Shown here: positions 23,092 to 31,297 of the stretch, piece by piece
Numbering within the stretch: position 1 is the first letter of the stretch
Layout of the letters: every line of letters begins with the position of its first letter
Virus record (IMG/VR): IMGVR_UViG_3300032242_000832
Span: 1-36,611 of that record
Origin: a virus
Direction: 5' to 3' (one strand)
Length of the DNA stretch: 36,611 nucleotides
Made by a program: the position numbers and the translations under genes
Notes under the pieces: model-generated
Database searches by the model: none
Told to the model about the DNA's origin: nothing
What the model saw: the letters and a program-made list of their open reading frames with translations, nothing else

Positions 23092-24146
23092 CTTGTATAC
23101 GGACTAATATTAGGCGCAAAATAGATCGGCGACTTGTCTCGCTCCTCTTGCTCTGCTTGCTGCCAGTACTTTTCAGCTTGTAGTTCACAATACTGAATTC
23201 TTGCAGGCTCAACTGCAGGCAACTCCATTGCCATTTGATGTGCAAGCATATTCTGAATGGCCAGATACCATCTCTGAGGTATCTCGATTGACCCGGACAA
23301 TGCACCTACATCTTGAACATAACGATGGCACCAGACCACAAGCTGAGGTGCATAAGAACTAGGTGACGGCCACAAATACATGGCTGGCTGAGGAATATTT
23401 CTATCAAACCAATACTGCAAAGGTCTAGAACTTGTAAAGTTCTTGTTCGGCAGGTTTGTATAGTCATCTCTATTCAATCGAGCCAGTGGGATTTCAGTTG
23501 CATTAGACCCGAACACAACTTGATAGACCCCCATGTTCACACCAGCCGACTGCTTAATTCTCCAATAAGAAGCTGTTGCAGAGGGATCTAAGTCATAATA
23601 AATCCATGTCCCTGCCGCCCACGTGGTGGCCCCCGGAGCATAGAGATCTATCCAAGTGGAGTTATCCGTTGAGTATTGAATCGTTAAGGTTACAGACCCC
23701 GAAACAGCAGGCAAAATACCCACAGTTCCCATATAAATCTGGCTGCCTGCGCCATTATTGATGCCAATATATCCCACATTGTCTGACAGTTGACAAATAT
23801 TGGTGTACTGACCATCAAATGCATTTGCTGCATTTCCTGATGAGCTATACCCACCGGTTGTATTTTGTGTAACAGTTCGATAATTGGAATTTAGCACATC
23901 ATTTGTGCCTACCGGAAGGTAGTTGATGTACTTATCTGGTGTCAGACCAATCACGTTTTTCTGAATACACCAATACTGAATACCTCGATTGACAAGATTT
24001 GACAACAGATAGTAAAGACTTTGTTTAGAAGCCGCTACTTGCTCAACTGTCAGTTCTTCAGCTAGTTTTCCTGCTCTACGAGCCCCACTGTCTATGAGAT
24101 TCTGAACAGTAATAACAGTTGTGCTGACTGTTCCACTTGTGGACAT
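23088..24146 (-). CDS. P22 gp4-like head-tail adaptor with inserted discoidin-like domain
   Basis: Residues 10-82 of this 352-aa protein (VQNLIDSGARRAGKLAEELT, SLYYLLSNLVNRGIQYW) and 215-352 (RDDYTNLPNKNFTSSRPLQY, YLWPSP, then a helical end) form an adaptor of the P22 gp4 / podovirus type that docks under the portal. Between them, about 84-214, lies a beta domain with NAFDGQYTNICQ, SVTLTIQYSTDNSTWIDLY and SYWRIKQSAGVNMG. It resembles F5/8 type C (discoidin) galactose-binding folds. The insert would project from the neck and could bind sugars. It follows the DUF6321 gene with a 3-nt gap. Confidence 0.72.
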   Translation of the reverse strand: MSTSGTVSTTVITVQNLIDSGARRAGKLAEELTVEQVAASKQSLYYLLSNLVNRGIQYWCIQKNVIGLTPDKYINYLPVGTNDVLNSNYRTVTQNTTGGYSSSGNAANAFDGQYTNICQLSDNVGYIGINNGAGSQIYMGTVGILPAVSGSVTLTIQYSTDNSTWIDLYAPGATTWAAGTWIYYDLDPSATASYWRIKQSAGVNMGVYQVVFGSNATEIPLARLNRDDYTNLPNKNFTSSRPLQYWFDRNIPQPAMYLWPSPSSYAPQLVVWCHRYVQDVGALSGSIEIPQRWYLAIQNMLAHQMAMELPAVEPARIQYCELQAEKYWQQAEQEERDKSPIYFAPNISPYTR

Positions 24147-24149
24147 AAG

Positions 24150-24692
24150 TTACCATCCTGCAATCTTTTTGATCTTACCGCCGTCTTTGCAATGCCAGCT
24201 TTTTAAGGACGCTTTTGCTCTTTCAGCAGGTCCTTTAGCATGCTTTACAACCCCTTCCATTCTTGCACAAAATGAATCATGTCTAGAGCCTTTTGCTTGT
24301 GGCGGCTTTAAGTGACTACCAGTTTCTCGATTTACTTTTGCCCGACCTTTTGCGGTCAATCCTGCACCTTGGTCTGTAGGCTTCTTTTCACCACGTTTAA
24401 TCGATAGTTTAACATCACCACCGCTTTTCATCTTCTTAGACTGTGAATGCTTAAGGTCATAGTCTGTAGGTGCGCCTTTGCTTCCAGGCTTTCTCATATG
24501 CTCGCCAGAACCATGCTTGATTCTTTCTTGCTTAGCATGAATGTTATCCCACAAACCGCCACTTTTCATACCAGTTGATCGCTTGGTAGCATAAGCAATG
24601 GCAACTGCTTGCTTAACAGGCTTACCTGCTTTAACTTCAGTTGCCACATTCTTACTAAATGCAGCTTTTGATTTACCTTTGACTAGTGGCAT
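24150..24692 (-). CDS. DUF6321-type basic protein with Lys-Ser-Gly-Gly motifs
   Basis: The C-terminal part (about 115-175) of this 180-aa, very basic protein matches my memory of DUF6321: GLTAKGRAKVNRETGSHLKP, then DSFCARMEGV and SLKSWHCKDGG. The N-terminal part carries MKSGGLWDN and MKSGGDVKLS, linking it to the other Lys-Gly-Gly-rich proteins of this phage. There is no membrane segment. It lies between the 887-aa structural protein and the adaptor, which suggests a virion or DNA-packaging-related basic protein. Its biochemical role is unknown. Confidence 0.75.
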   Translation of the reverse strand: MPLVKGKSKAAFSKNVATEVKAGKPVKQAVAIAYATKRSTGMKSGGLWDNIHAKQERIKHGSGEHMRKPGSKGAPTDYDLKHSQSKKMKSGGDVKLSIKRGEKKPTDQGAGLTAKGRAKVNRETGSHLKPPQAKGSRHDSFCARMEGVVKHAKGPAERAKASLKSWHCKDGGKIKKIAGW

Positions 24693-24701
24693 ATAAACCT
24701 C

Positions 24702-27365
24702 TTATGCTTGTGCTTCTTTCCAAGACAAACGAGCCTGAATTGTTGCAGAAGTGGCAGACAAAGGAATCGCCACCACATACAAAATATCAGGGCCATCAGG
24801 GTACAAACCAGCTTGTGCGGTTGGAATAACGTTTGAGGTTCCACCACCCAAGATTGAATTACCCAAGTCACGAACTTGAGACAAGTCAATTGATGTTGGG
24901 CCAGCCACCGCAGTGTAGACACCAGCCACAGACTCGCCGCCAGAGATGGTCACAGTATTGGTAACGTTGAAGTTCACCTGCGCTAATGAAGAGCTTGTAG
25001 GTGACTGCGCGGATGTTGGTGACTGAAAGTTTCCTGAGTTATTACTGAATGTGCCAGTAATGTACCCGTTCAAAATTAAGTTAACCAAATACCCAGTTGT
25101 GCCAGTGGTGAACAATTGAAGTTCGCTTAACTGAAGTTGCATGCGGTTGATGATTTCTTTCAATCCCAACGTACCAGTTGTTCCATTATCAACAGATGGG
25201 GCAATCCGAATAGCCAAGATTGGCACGGGAGATGTGGATGTAGTGGTCATTGCCACCGCCATACCGTAGTTAAACACCAGTGACTTGTCATCGTCAAAAC
25301 GACCGTCCATGATTACTGAAGAACCCCAGTGGGACAAAGATGCGGCAGTATCAGGCGAGGCAAACTCAACAGCAACAGGAGGAATTGCGTTTGTTGATGG
25401 GCTTGCGGCAGTAAATGACTGAGCTGTACCATTACCACCAGCTTGAATACGAGTCAAACCGGTCAGTGTGGTTGATGTTTTGCCAGAGTAGGCAATGTAT
25501 TCAATCGTGCCAGAACTGCCTGCATTTGACACCTTAACGGTTCCAGATGGGGCAAACCCTGCGGTGCTTGCAACGTTGATGGTTCCAGTTTCTAAACTTG
25601 ACAAAGTAGAAGTCAAATAAGTTGCTGGTGTCTGACCATTGGATTCATAGTGAGCAGCCATATTGCCTGATCGCATATATGCTTCAAACCGTTGATTGTT
25701 GTTAGTTTGTGTAAACACATAGATGATTGCACCACCCACAGTTCTAAAACCCCAACGAATCACACCAGCGCCATACCAAGAGTAGTCTATATACCACATC
25801 TGCATCTTGGTTAAGTCAAGCGTATAGCCAGATGGTCCTGTACCATCGCATGGGTCAAACCATGTTGATTGAGCATAACGTGTGTCAATGGTTTTAGAGA
25901 CTATATAACCGGCATTGGGGTTATTGGTAGTATTCAGTGTTGCACCACGATACTCAGGGCTAATAAACAACGAAGTGTCACTTGCAATGCTTGCAACCTT
26001 GTAGGACTGACCACGAATCACAATGTAGTCACCGGGAGCCAACTGAGTCGTAAACTGAGTACCAGTACCTGTCACGGTTCCTGAACCTTGAGTCACAGCC
26101 ACTGTTCCGTTAATCTGATTGGTACTTGTGCGCCATACAGCATACAAAGTCTGACCATCAAACTCAAAGAACATGCCATTCTGTTGGTCAAAGAAGCCAA
26201 CACGGTTGCTTGAGCCATACCAGCTTACTGGACTGATCTTGATAATCATGCCAGTAGCAGTAGCGGCTGAAGGAGTTGACAAGGCAACATAGGTAAAAGT
26301 CAATGTACCAGTCACCGTAATGGTAAATGTACCGTTGTAAGCCGATTGATCAGCGCCAACAACAGTAACTACGCAACCTGTTGCCAAGTTGTGTGGGAAG
26401 CGGGTGGTGACGGTGACCGTTGTGCCGCTTGATGTCAGGCTGGTGTTAAAAATTGAAGGTTTTAGTGTCGTACCAGTAGAAAACTGGATACCCTTACCTG
26501 ATTGGTAACGGAAATAACGACGGGTTTGGCGAATCAATTGTTGGTTTGGAACCGCCGCACCTGCAGAGAACGCTACACCACCATCGAATGCGCGAGGCTC
26601 AACGTAGCCAGAAGGACGTGCATACAAGTTGGTTTGACCTGCACTATTGGTTACAGTGCCAGTTGCGCCCGTAGAGGCGTAGGTAAAAGTGCTGGCTGTT
26701 GGAACAGTGGCAACAACCCATGCCCCATTGACGTTTGTACCGCCAGTTGTACCAACAACATAAATCAAACTACCTTTGGACAAACCATGAGGGCCAACGG
26801 TCGTAACAGTCACTGTGTTGGTGCTGGTCACAAAAGCAGTTGTACCTGAAGCCAAGTTAATACCTGCGCCAGAATAAAAGTAACCCAAATAAATATATGT
26901 GCTGGAAGGATTAAATTGGTTACCAGAGGCAACAACGTTTGTTGTGACATATGAAACGCTTACGTTTGAAGATACAGCAGACACCAACCACCAACCATTG
27001 GCATTAACATCCGCAGAATTTTGAATATAAATTGGAGTGCCGATTGAAAAACCAGTGGTGTCTGCCATGAAGACCGTAACGGTCGTTGTGCCTGCGCCTT
27101 GAATGCCCTTGTTGGATGCGCTAAGGTCAGGAACACGAGGGGATTGGGCAATGTAATAAACGCTTGGGCGACCTTGCTGAAGAGCAATTGTTTCCCATTT
27201 GGTTGGCTGAGTACCGTATTCAAAGTCGGTATCAATCAACGCTTGTGGCGATGAAGTACGCAATTTATCAACAGGGTCATAAGCAGCTGACCGCTGATTT
27301 GTCTGCGTCATCAACTGAAGATCGTTTTGGGTCTTGGGCCCGTTGTAGTTGACTAAGAATGACAT
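24702..27365 (-). CDS. Large adhesin-like virion protein with repeated beta cassettes
   Basis: The core of this 887-aa protein (about 375-580) has SWYGSSNRVGFFDQQNGMFF, GPSGYTLDLTKMQMWYIDYS and WYGAGVIRWGF, a block I recall in large structural proteins of cyanophages and other aquatic phages. Beta cassettes of about 50-70 residues, with the pattern G.....G...V......NG...V..V....F.Y, flank it at about 88-145, 170-236, 308-375, 418-470 and 583-640. There is no enzyme motif. It is the first gene after the UUCG terminator, with AGGTG before its ATG. It is probably a surface or tail-associated protein. Confidence 0.68.
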   Translation of the reverse strand: MSFLVNYNGPKTQNDLQLMTQTNQRSAAYDPVDKLRTSSPQALIDTDFEYGTQPTKWETIALQQGRPSVYYIAQSPRVPDLSASNKGIQGAGTTTVTVFMADTTGFSIGTPIYIQNSADVNANGWWLVSAVSSNVSVSYVTTNVVASGNQFNPSSTYIYLGYFYSGAGINLASGTTAFVTSTNTVTVTTVGPHGLSKGSLIYVVGTTGGTNVNGAWVVATVPTASTFTYASTGATGTVTNSAGQTNLYARPSGYVEPRAFDGGVAFSAGAAVPNQQLIRQTRRYFRYQSGKGIQFSTGTTLKPSIFNTSLTSSGTTVTVTTRFPHNLATGCVVTVVGADQSAYNGTFTITVTGTLTFTYVALSTPSAATATGMIIKISPVSWYGSSNRVGFFDQQNGMFFEFDGQTLYAVWRTSTNQINGTVAVTQGSGTVTGTGTQFTTQLAPGDYIVIRGQSYKVASIASDTSLFISPEYRGATLNTTNNPNAGYIVSKTIDTRYAQSTWFDPCDGTGPSGYTLDLTKMQMWYIDYSWYGAGVIRWGFRTVGGAIIYVFTQTNNNQRFEAYMRSGNMAAHYESNGQTPATYLTSTLSSLETGTINVASTAGFAPSGTVKVSNAGSSGTIEYIAYSGKTSTTLTGLTRIQAGGNGTAQSFTAASPSTNAIPPVAVEFASPDTAASLSHWGSSVIMDGRFDDDKSLVFNYGMAVAMTTTSTSPVPILAIRIAPSVDNGTTGTLGLKEIINRMQLQLSELQLFTTGTTGYLVNLILNGYITGTFSNNSGNFQSPTSAQSPTSSSLAQVNFNVTNTVTISGGESVAGVYTAVAGPTSIDLSQVRDLGNSILGGGTSNVIPTAQAGLYPDGPDILYVVAIPLSATSATIQARLSWKEAQA

Positions 27366-27383
27366 ATTAATTCACCTGTGAGT

Positions 27384-27407
27384 TAAAAAGACGGGGCCGA
27401 AGCCCCG
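27384..27407 (-). terminator. Intrinsic terminator with UUCG tetraloop
   Basis: On the minus strand the stem is CGGGGC / GCCCCG closed by a TTCG loop, followed at once by TCTTTTTAACT. The six GC-rich pairs, the exceptionally stable C(UUCG)G loop and the U-run fit a Rho-independent terminator. It lies just after the stop of the Lys-Gly-Gly-rich gene and 18 nt before the 887-aa gene, dividing the head module from the downstream structural genes. Confidence 0.85.
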
Positions 27408-27412
27408 AGCTT

Positions 27413-28315
27413 TTAATAATTGCAAGAACCGCCCTTTTTCTTGTGCGTAGAGATCTTTGAACTACCACCACCTTTCATACGATGGCCTTCAATCTTCGCA
27501 TGCCCATATGCATGTTTAGATGCATGTTTGTGCATGTGAGTATGCCCATGATCTCCATGGCCCATAGTTGTGTGATGAGTTACATGACCGCCATCTTTAT
27601 AGCCTGCTGGTTTTTGTTTGATCTCACCAGTTGAGCCTTTAACTGTTGGCATTTTTTCACCATCATGAACCATGGTGTCCTTGTACTTTTTAGCTACGCT
27701 ATCAGACACGGTACCGCCATTCTTGTAGCCTTTACCGCCTACACCACCGGTTTTTGTGCTAAAGCTTTTCGTTTGTTTAGCCTCATGGACTTTATCATTC
27801 ACATCAATTGCAGGATGTAATGTGCCACCTGAAGCCATGCCACCTTTTTTGTAGCCAGGACCCATGATAGCACCTGTACCTTTTTTAGACACTGGTTTTG
27901 TGGCTTCAATTCCGCCAAGCAAACCACCTACTACATCAGGTCCTGCATCTTTAACACCGCCACCATTTGCATAGTGATGAGTTTTACCGCCACGTTTTAA
28001 AGATAGCTTTGTACCTTTATCTTCTTTGTGCTCTTGTTTATCATGTTGCTTAAAAGCTTTCTTAATCAACGCCTTGTCTTGAGATACATCACCACCCTTC
28101 TTACGAAGAAGAGCAGGCGGCATAGCAGCAGCTTCAACACCAGGTCGTGCCATTGTGCGAACACGTGGTCGAACTGTAGGTGCTGACATCATAGGGTTTC
28201 CACCCATTGCCATTTTCTTTTTAGAACCGGCACTACCACCTTTTTTCATTTTCACTTCATCTACTGAAGGTTCGGTGGTTGCCATCTTTGGCATGCGACC
28301 AAAATTAGTTGCCAT
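27413..28315 (-). CDS. Lys-Gly-Gly repeat protein, basic
   Basis: This 300-aa protein is very rich in Lys, Gly and His. About eight copies of a [KR]xGG element appear, often in a Y/M-K-x-GG form: MKKGGSAG, LRKKGGDV, LKRGGKTH, YKKGGMAS, YKNGGTVS, YKDGGHVT, MKGGGSSK and KKKGGSCN. A His-rich stretch (MGHGDHGHTHMHKHASKHAY) precedes the end. There is no hydrophobic core or signal. AAAGGAGA precedes its ATG. It sits between the 442-aa structural gene and the terminator. Charge and repeats would suit DNA or negatively charged surface binding in the capsid. No function is known to me. Confidence 0.7.
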   Translation of the reverse strand: MATNFGRMPKMATTEPSVDEVKMKKGGSAGSKKKMAMGGNPMMSAPTVRPRVRTMARPGVEAAAMPPALLRKKGGDVSQDKALIKKAFKQHDKQEHKEDKGTKLSLKRGGKTHHYANGGGVKDAGPDVVGGLLGGIEATKPVSKKGTGAIMGPGYKKGGMASGGTLHPAIDVNDKVHEAKQTKSFSTKTGGVGGKGYKNGGTVSDSVAKKYKDTMVHDGEKMPTVKGSTGEIKQKPAGYKDGGHVTHHTTMGHGDHGHTHMHKHASKHAYGHAKIEGHRMKGGGSSKISTHKKKGGSCNY

Positions 28316-28326
28316 GGTGTTCTCCT

Positions 28327-29655
28327 TTAAGCTTGGTCAGAACCAAGTAAACCTGCACGAGTTGAGTTAGGACCGACTTGAATTGCCGTTAAACCCATGC
28401 TGATCAACAGGCGCTTCAGACCATCTGGTGTTGCAGAGATAGCGTAAGTACCACGAACGTCAGGGGTTGTTGGTGTCGAAACACTTGACGGAACCAAGTT
28501 CATACCAGAAGTAATGGTTGTGCCGCTTGTATTGACAAAAGTACCAGACAAGTAGTTAGCTTGAGTGGTTGACAACTTGCCAGTTGTTGCATTGATGTTT
28601 GTCCACCAGTAAGTGGTGTTCAAGGACACGCCAGTCAATGTACCCAATGCACCAGTTAACGTCACCAAAGTGCCGCTAGGAGGTGAATAGGCAACGGTTA
28701 CCACGCCGGGGCTTGCGGCAGTAAAGTTGGTGATTGCTTGAGTTGCGTAGTTTGTTGTACCGCCACCCAAACCAACAACAACACCAGAGGTGTTATCAAA
28801 GCTGTTGCTACCAGTAACTTTGGCAGTGATGATGTAGCTTGTGTCAGTGATCTTTGCTGGCAAACCCATAACTTTAGTGTTGTCAACAGAAATTGCACCG
28901 CCGGAAGCAACCATAGACACTGAAGACACTTGGAAGAATGCTTTACGACCATTCACTGCTGTAGAAGCAGAGGTGCTGGTGATGATGTACTCGCTCATGA
29001 ACTGACCGTAGTAGTCATAGCCAGAAACCAACACAGGGACAGCGGTCAAAGTGTTTGCAAAGGTCAAGCCAGTGTTAGTACCAGAAGTTACTGTAGTGAT
29101 TGCCGCGCCAGCAGTAGTCACCAATGTGAAGGTGGTTGTACCATTGGTTGCAGAGATCAAGTAAGTGCCAGCCGCAAAGCCTGTATTAGTACCAGAGTTT
29201 GTACCGGTCACAGTCATTGTTTGACCAACAGCCAAACCAACCAATGGGGTCGTTGCAACTGCAAACGAACCAGTTGTATTGGATGCCGTAATGTTGGCAG
29301 TTACAAAGGTTGCGGCAGTGAATGCACCAGTTGATACGCTGACAGCTCGAGGATAGTCCATTTGATCAACAAGTGTACCATCAGTACGAGTCACACGTGT
29401 CACACCTGCAGTAGTACTAGCAGCGGCAAGTGATGTGCCACTATAAGTAGTTGCTGAAGTTGCAGACGCAGGACTTGAAGCTGCCAAAATTGCGGCAGTA
29501 GTTACAGCTGCTGGAGTCTCATCCAACAGATAAACACGACCCATAGGACCAAAACCGAGATCCATAGGGGCAGGATTGCCTAAGTTACTGTTAGTGTTGA
29601 CACCGACAAATGATTGTGCAGTGCCTAAGAAAAGGTCATCTGAAAATTGAGGCAT
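28327..29655 (-). CDS. Ser/Thr-rich head/surface protein next to capsid gene
   Basis: The protein is 442 aa from ATG 29655, preceded by AGGGAGAAAG. The frame is open further up to 29760, but that extension would overlap the capsid gene and crosses the post-capsid stem-loop, so it is rejected. The N-terminus (MPQFSDDLFLGTAQSF, then GFGPMGRVYLLDETPAA) and the C-terminus (RGTYAISATPDGLKRLLISM) look conserved, with two Ser/Thr/Gly-rich beta cassettes between them (about 115-205, 310-400). There is no catalytic motif. Position right after the capsid gene suggests a head decoration or fibre protein. Confidence 0.65.
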   Translation of the reverse strand: MPQFSDDLFLGTAQSFVGVNTNSNLGNPAPMDLGFGPMGRVYLLDETPAAVTTAAILAASSPASATSATTYSGTSLAAASTTAGVTRVTRTDGTLVDQMDYPRAVSVSTGAFTAATFVTANITASNTTGSFAVATTPLVGLAVGQTMTVTGTNSGTNTGFAAGTYLISATNGTTTFTLVTTAGAAITTVTSGTNTGLTFANTLTAVPVLVSGYDYYGQFMSEYIITSTSASTAVNGRKAFFQVSSVSMVASGGAISVDNTKVMGLPAKITDTSYIITAKVTGSNSFDNTSGVVVGLGGGTTNYATQAITNFTAASPGVVTVAYSPPSGTLVTLTGALGTLTGVSLNTTYWWTNINATTGKLSTTQANYLSGTFVNTSGTTITSGMNLVPSSVSTPTTPDVRGTYAISATPDGLKRLLISMGLTAIQVGPNSTRAGLLGSDQA

Positions 29656-29693
29656 CGTCTTTCTCCCTGAAAAGTTTGACGAAGTTAAGAATC

Positions 29694-29724
29694 GGGGAGA
29701 AGCTTGTGGCTTCTCCCCTTTTTT
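29694..29724. terminator. Strong stem-loop after the capsid gene
   Basis: A perfect 10-bp stem (ggggagaagc / gcttctcccc) with a 5-nt loop is followed on the plus strand by six T. Read on the minus strand, in the direction of capsid transcription, the stem is preceded by six A and followed by GATTCTTAAC, only moderately U-rich. It could partly terminate or stabilise the capsid mRNA in the minus direction, and it would be a stronger terminator against antisense plus-strand transcription. Confidence 0.65.
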
Positions 29725-29732
29725 AGCGTTGG

Positions 29733-30647
29733 TTAGACGCCGGGGGTACCATACAAGCAACGAGGATCAGTCCAGTTAGGAATGTAACGCTCGGTGGCTT
29801 TGTAACGCATGGAGTCGGTTTCGAAATCGCCTTCCATGGTCTTTTCCAACGCACGACGCATCAGGAGCTTCAAGCCCTCTGGAGCATCGGTCTGAACCCA
29901 CCAGTTAGTGGCAGAAGTCAGACGGCTGATTACTGAAGCGCCTTCAGGCAACAAACCGATTGATTTAATCGGGTTAATGTCATTGTTAGCGGTACCAGTA
30001 CGCAACACTGATTTCAACAACACTTCGGCTTGGAAAACGTTTCCGGGAGCAACCACCAATTTGACTGGTTGCAAGCGAATTTTCTTACCGTTGTTGTCCA
30101 CAGCTTGACGAATTTGAATCAACATCTGTTCCAAAGAAGTCTGGCTTAAATTAGCAGCAGTAGTTAACTGATTGCTAAAAGATCCAGCTGCAATTGGGTG
30201 TGCAGTGTTAATTAAAGACACGCCGTCGCCACCTGTATATGCGCTATTGAAAGCACGGTTCATAATGTTAGCACACAGCAACTCTTTGGTTTCCACCAAA
30301 GATTGAGCCAGATGCTTAGCATACACTTGACCAATACGAATATGGTCACCGTCTTCAACCAGCACTTTGGTCAATGCAAAAGCAAGACCAAACACTTGGT
30401 AGACATAGCGCTGCAAGAAGAGCACACCACCTTGTTGATAGGTAACGGGAGAACCGTCAGGTAACTGAGGTGCTGCACCGAAACCGTACAAGACGGGTTC
30501 TTCATGGTAGTTACGTGGAATGCCTTGTTGTTCACGGAAAATCGTGGACCACTCATCGGCACGTTGATCATAGACTCCGTCAAACGCTTCATTAAGAATA
30601 GGTTCAACGATTGACCGGAAGTCCGTACTTCGCATTGGGGCTGCCAT
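29733..30647 (-). CDS. Major capsid protein, HK97-fold type
   Basis: This 304-aa protein is placed directly after scaffold-like and decoration-like genes. Its sequence fits a HK97-like capsid subunit: an N-terminal arm (MRSTDFRSIVEPILNEAFDG), a helix with AKHLAQSLVETKELLCANIM, a TGGDGVSLINTAHP segment typical of gpT-like capsid proteins, a LKLVVAP-type strand (VKLVVAPGNVFQAEVLL) and a C-terminal domain ending RYIPNWTDPRCLYG. It has the best ribosome site of the window, as expected for the most abundant protein. A stem-loop follows its stop. No protease gene is visible nearby. Confidence 0.85.
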   Translation of the reverse strand: MAAPMRSTDFRSIVEPILNEAFDGVYDQRADEWSTIFREQQGIPRNYHEEPVLYGFGAAPQLPDGSPVTYQQGGVLFLQRYVYQVFGLAFALTKVLVEDGDHIRIGQVYAKHLAQSLVETKELLCANIMNRAFNSAYTGGDGVSLINTAHPIAAGSFSNQLTTAANLSQTSLEQMLIQIRQAVDNNGKKIRLQPVKLVVAPGNVFQAEVLLKSVLRTGTANNDINPIKSIGLLPEGASVISRLTSATNWWVQTDAPEGLKLLMRRALEKTMEGDFETDSMRYKATERYIPNWTDPRCLYGTPGV

Positions 30648-30654
30648 AGTTCAG

Positions 30655-30662
30655 ACCTCCTT
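30655..30662 (-). promoter_or_regulatory. Consensus Shine-Dalgarno site of the capsid gene
   Basis: The minus strand reads AAGGAGGT, then 7 nt, then ATG. This is a full match to the anti-SD sequence. It overlaps the stop codon of the upstream decoration-like gene (TAAGGAGGT), which would couple the two products and give strong capsid translation. Confidence 0.85.
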
Positions 30663-31275
30663 AAACAATAGCTGTGTAAGAACCGAAGTACTGAGATTGT
30701 GAGTTAACAACTCGCAATACAACGTATGAGTCACCCCATGCGTTATCAGTAAACGGAGCGATATCGACAACGCGCATCTGGCCTTGTCCACCATTTGACT
30801 TAGCGGTTGAAACGCCTAAGCAAGTGGTAGATAAACCAGTTGTGGATGAACCAGAAGTAACGGTAAATCCAGTGGTTGCAGAGAAATCGTACTCACCACC
30901 AAGAGAGGTTTGTGCGATGGTTGCATCACTTTGAATTTCATACACGATATTTAAATCATTGTAGAAATAAGCAATGCAAGAACCGGCGATAAAAGTGGTA
31001 CTTGCTGGCCAGTAGTTACTGACACGGCGACGACCAGTTGTATCAGTCCATTCCACACCTTGGAATGAACCGGTCCATACACCGGTTGAACCGGCATTGG
31101 TGATAGTACCGGCGGCCACAGAAGTACCGGCAGTACTGTTGTAGCGCACAGGTGCACCTTTATAAATGTCAGTGCCGTAGCCTGACACAATACCGTTGGC
31201 TAGCGCTTGAGCACGTTCCAACCCAGTGGGGAAGAAAGCTGGGCGCAAACCAAACGGAGCGGATGTACTAGACAT
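30661..31275 (-). CDS. Probable capsid decoration / stabilising protein
   Basis: This 204-aa beta-rich protein begins MSSTSAPFGLRPAFFPTG, an N-terminus I recall from proteins encoded just before the capsid gene of aquatic podovirus-like phages. It continues with a Gly/Thr-rich body (APVRYNSTAGTSVAAGTITN, TGVWTGSFQGVEWTDTTGRR) and no membrane or enzymatic motif. AAGGAG lies 6 nt before its ATG. Position between scaffold and capsid and the likely small beta fold suggest a head decoration protein that stabilises the expanded shell. Confidence 0.68.
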   Translation of the reverse strand: MSSTSAPFGLRPAFFPTGLERAQALANGIVSGYGTDIYKGAPVRYNSTAGTSVAAGTITNAGSTGVWTGSFQGVEWTDTTGRRRVSNYWPASTTFIAGSCIAYFYNDLNIVYEIQSDATIAQTSLGGEYDFSATTGFTVTSGSSTTGLSTTCLGVSTAKSNGGQGQMRVVDIAPFTDNAWGDSYVVLRVVNSQSQYFGSYTAIV

Positions 31276-31297
31276 GTTTAACTCCTTGTTGTGAGGG

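Noticed and set aside
28930-29334. 134-codon Cys/Ser-rich plus-strand ORF
   Set aside because: It is the reverse complement of Thr/Ala-rich coding repeats. Its Cys-rich look comes from codon mirror effects.
29656-29760. N-terminal extension of the 442-aa protein
   Set aside because: It would overlap the capsid gene and read through the stem-loop. A good ribosome site precedes ATG 29655.
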